From positions 11,720,001-11,784,000 of the forward strand of contig JAJFZO010000609.1 in NCBI GenBank assembly GCA_021397835.1: a stretch of DNA of 64,000 nt, read 5' to 3'. Under the pieces are notes generated by a model that worked only from the letters and a program-made list of their open reading frames with translations, had not been told where the DNA came from and did not search any database. The DNA comes from Moringa oleifera. Its lineage: Eukaryota; Streptophyta; Magnoliopsida; Brassicales; Moringaceae. The translations under genes were made by a program, and so were the position numbers. Positions 62,707 to 64,000 of this stretch are shown here, one piece after another; position 1 is the stretch's first letter; every line of letters starts with the position of its first letter.

Positions 62707-63310
62707 ACTCTGTAACTGTATCCTTTGACAGATTAACAAAGTTCATAATCCTGCAATTTAAATACAAACTTAAATGTTGCCACACTTGGTATTTGTTTCT
62801 TTTCAAGAAGACTAAGACATCTGGATTCAGATGTTTACATGACATTTTTGGCTTTTGTGGGGGAGAAAAATAATACCATGACTGGTTTGACGGCATAGAT
62901 GTTATATTTATCTAGGTCACATTGCTTATTGTATTCAACAGATAGAATGACATCAGTACACAAACAAAGAGAATAGGGCAGCACTTGAAAAGAAGTAATA
63001 GTCTCAAACACAACATCAGGCAGTGACATTTAGAAGCAAATGGACGAAAGAGAAGAAGATCAACTTGGAGACAGGAATGCAAAAATTTAATTCAAAAGAT
63101 AATATGAACAAGCAATGATAATAACACCAAAACAACAACTTATTTTACCGTTACACCAGAACAGCTACATAAGGCATCCACATTGCCAATCAAACACCAA
63201 CAGAACCATTTACAACATAGTGAAAAGCATTCTGCAGAATACCAAGGCGGTCACCGCTAGATCCAGAAGCAAATAACCGCTTGAATAAAAGACCAAAATT
63301 CTTAATCAAA
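62707..63310. other. Convergent gap between the MPH2-like and FBL15 genes
   Basis: Tail-to-tail spacing of about 600 bases should hold both 3' UTRs. No open frame here looks coding. Confidence 0.5.
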
Positions 63311-64000
63311 TCATGAAGGTGTCAGGCTGCTGAAAATGCGCTTCAAACTAGGACATGCTGTCCTTAGTCTCCCCATGCTCATTGAGCATATCTGTCAGCC
63401 CCCAAAATATTACATGAGCATACTACTTTCCAAGGAAAGCAATCTAGACTATAACAGAAGACAATAAGAAATGAAAAATAGTGGATGGGAAAGAAAATAT
63501 TAGCTAACCTTTGGACAAAAACGGACATCTAAAGTCTCCAGCATGCTACACTGTGATATGGCAGTTTCGACTACTTCTTCATCAATGTTACAGGACTGAA
63601 AAAGAACCAGCAGCAACAGTGTATTAGCCAACAGAAGCAATCCCACACCAAATCCTAAGGATTGGAATATATACCACCACTCACCATCATTATGTCAGAA
63701 CTAAAGATGTGAAAACATCTCTCCTAATTGAGCTGTCACACCAAGACAAGAACTTCGATAGAGGTAGAAAGCATACCTGAAGAAAAAGACTACTCAATCT
63801 TGGACAAGCAAGCTTCAGTACTTCCAGAGAGCAACAGTTGCTGAACAACATATGAACATAAAAATATAAGCAGGTAAGATAGAATGTAAATCAGAATTCA
63901 CATCGAAGGAAAGATTCAAACCTCAAATTAAGAAAGATCAAGTTGAAACAAGCAAGATCAACTTCCTTCAAATTGGAAGATAGAGAAAGGTTCAATGAAG
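63311..64000 (-). CDS. FBL15: F-box/LRR-repeat protein 15 (FBL15), C-terminal part, runs off the right edge
   Basis: The last four coding exons are visible: 63922 to beyond 64000, 63777-63840, 63509-63595 and 63311-63391, ending in TGA. They read SNLKEVDLACFNLIFLNL, then CCSLEVLKLACPRLSSLFLQ, then SCNIDEEVVETAISQCSMLE, then LDVRFCPK, and end ICSMSMGRLRTACPSLKRIF followed by SSLTPS. This is the typical C-terminus of plant FBL15, an F-box protein with a long LRR domain expected to act as an SCF ubiquitin-ligase substrate receptor. The F-box itself lies outside the window. Phases of all the visible introns agree. Confidence 0.92.

Overview
This window is nuclear DNA of a flowering plant, almost certainly a eudicot. 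It has AT-rich intergenic DNA, many short exons with GT-AG introns, an intron-containing elongator tRNA-Met gene, and plant-specific genes (myosin XI, ERECTA, a MIKC*-type MADS gene, thylakoid proteins). All assignments come from reading the translated sequence by eye; no database search was possible. Exon boundaries were chosen so that splice sites and reading frame agree.

Layout. Positions 1-3.3 kb hold a decayed LINE on the minus strand with a nested MITE-like AT-rich insertion and a 41-base poly-C run. Positions 4.4-11.4 kb (minus) hold the first 17 exons of a myosin XI-I-like motor; the rest should lie beyond the left edge, which would place the LINE in a large intron. Positions 11.5-17.5 kb are gene-poor, with degenerate direct repeats and a 300-bp tandem array. 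Positions 17.66-19.39 kb (plus) hold a divergent MIKC*-like MADS-box gene. Positions 20.3-27.5 kb (minus) hold a complete 27-exon ERECTA receptor kinase with a tRNA-Met gene in one intron. Positions 30.8-39.4 kb (minus) hold a complete 17-exon thylakoid Cu-ATPase, PAA2/HMA8. It is divergent from a YGGT-family YLMG2 gene (39.9-40.9 kb, plus). A small three-pass membrane protein gene lies at 41.8 kb (plus).

From 43 to 55.5 kb (minus) there is a tandem family of RAD7/Rhp7-like leucine-rich (RNI) proteins: two complete six-exon copies and a third reduced to its N-terminal exon next to 3'-flank remnants. Then come a GPI-anchored secreted protein (56.8-59.3 kb, minus), an MPH2-like thylakoid lumen protein (59.9-62.7 kb, plus), and the last exons of an F-box/LRR protein FBL15 running off the right edge (minus).

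The genes do not form one pathway. Three neighbouring functions concern chloroplast membranes or lumen (PAA2, YLMG2, MPH2), and two divergent gene pairs share short promoters. As I recall the Arabidopsis map, the window combines three Arabidopsis neighbourhoods: AGL33-ERECTA, the RNI/YLMG2/PAA2 block, and myosin XI-I-FBL15. That would fit an ancestral gene order later fractionated in Arabidopsis. I found no wholly new biological system. The most interesting signals are the RAD7-like tandem family with a stripped third copy, a possible gene-converted LRR exon, a 100-bp duplication of a myosin splice acceptor, the nested tRNA gene, and the 300-bp tandem array.
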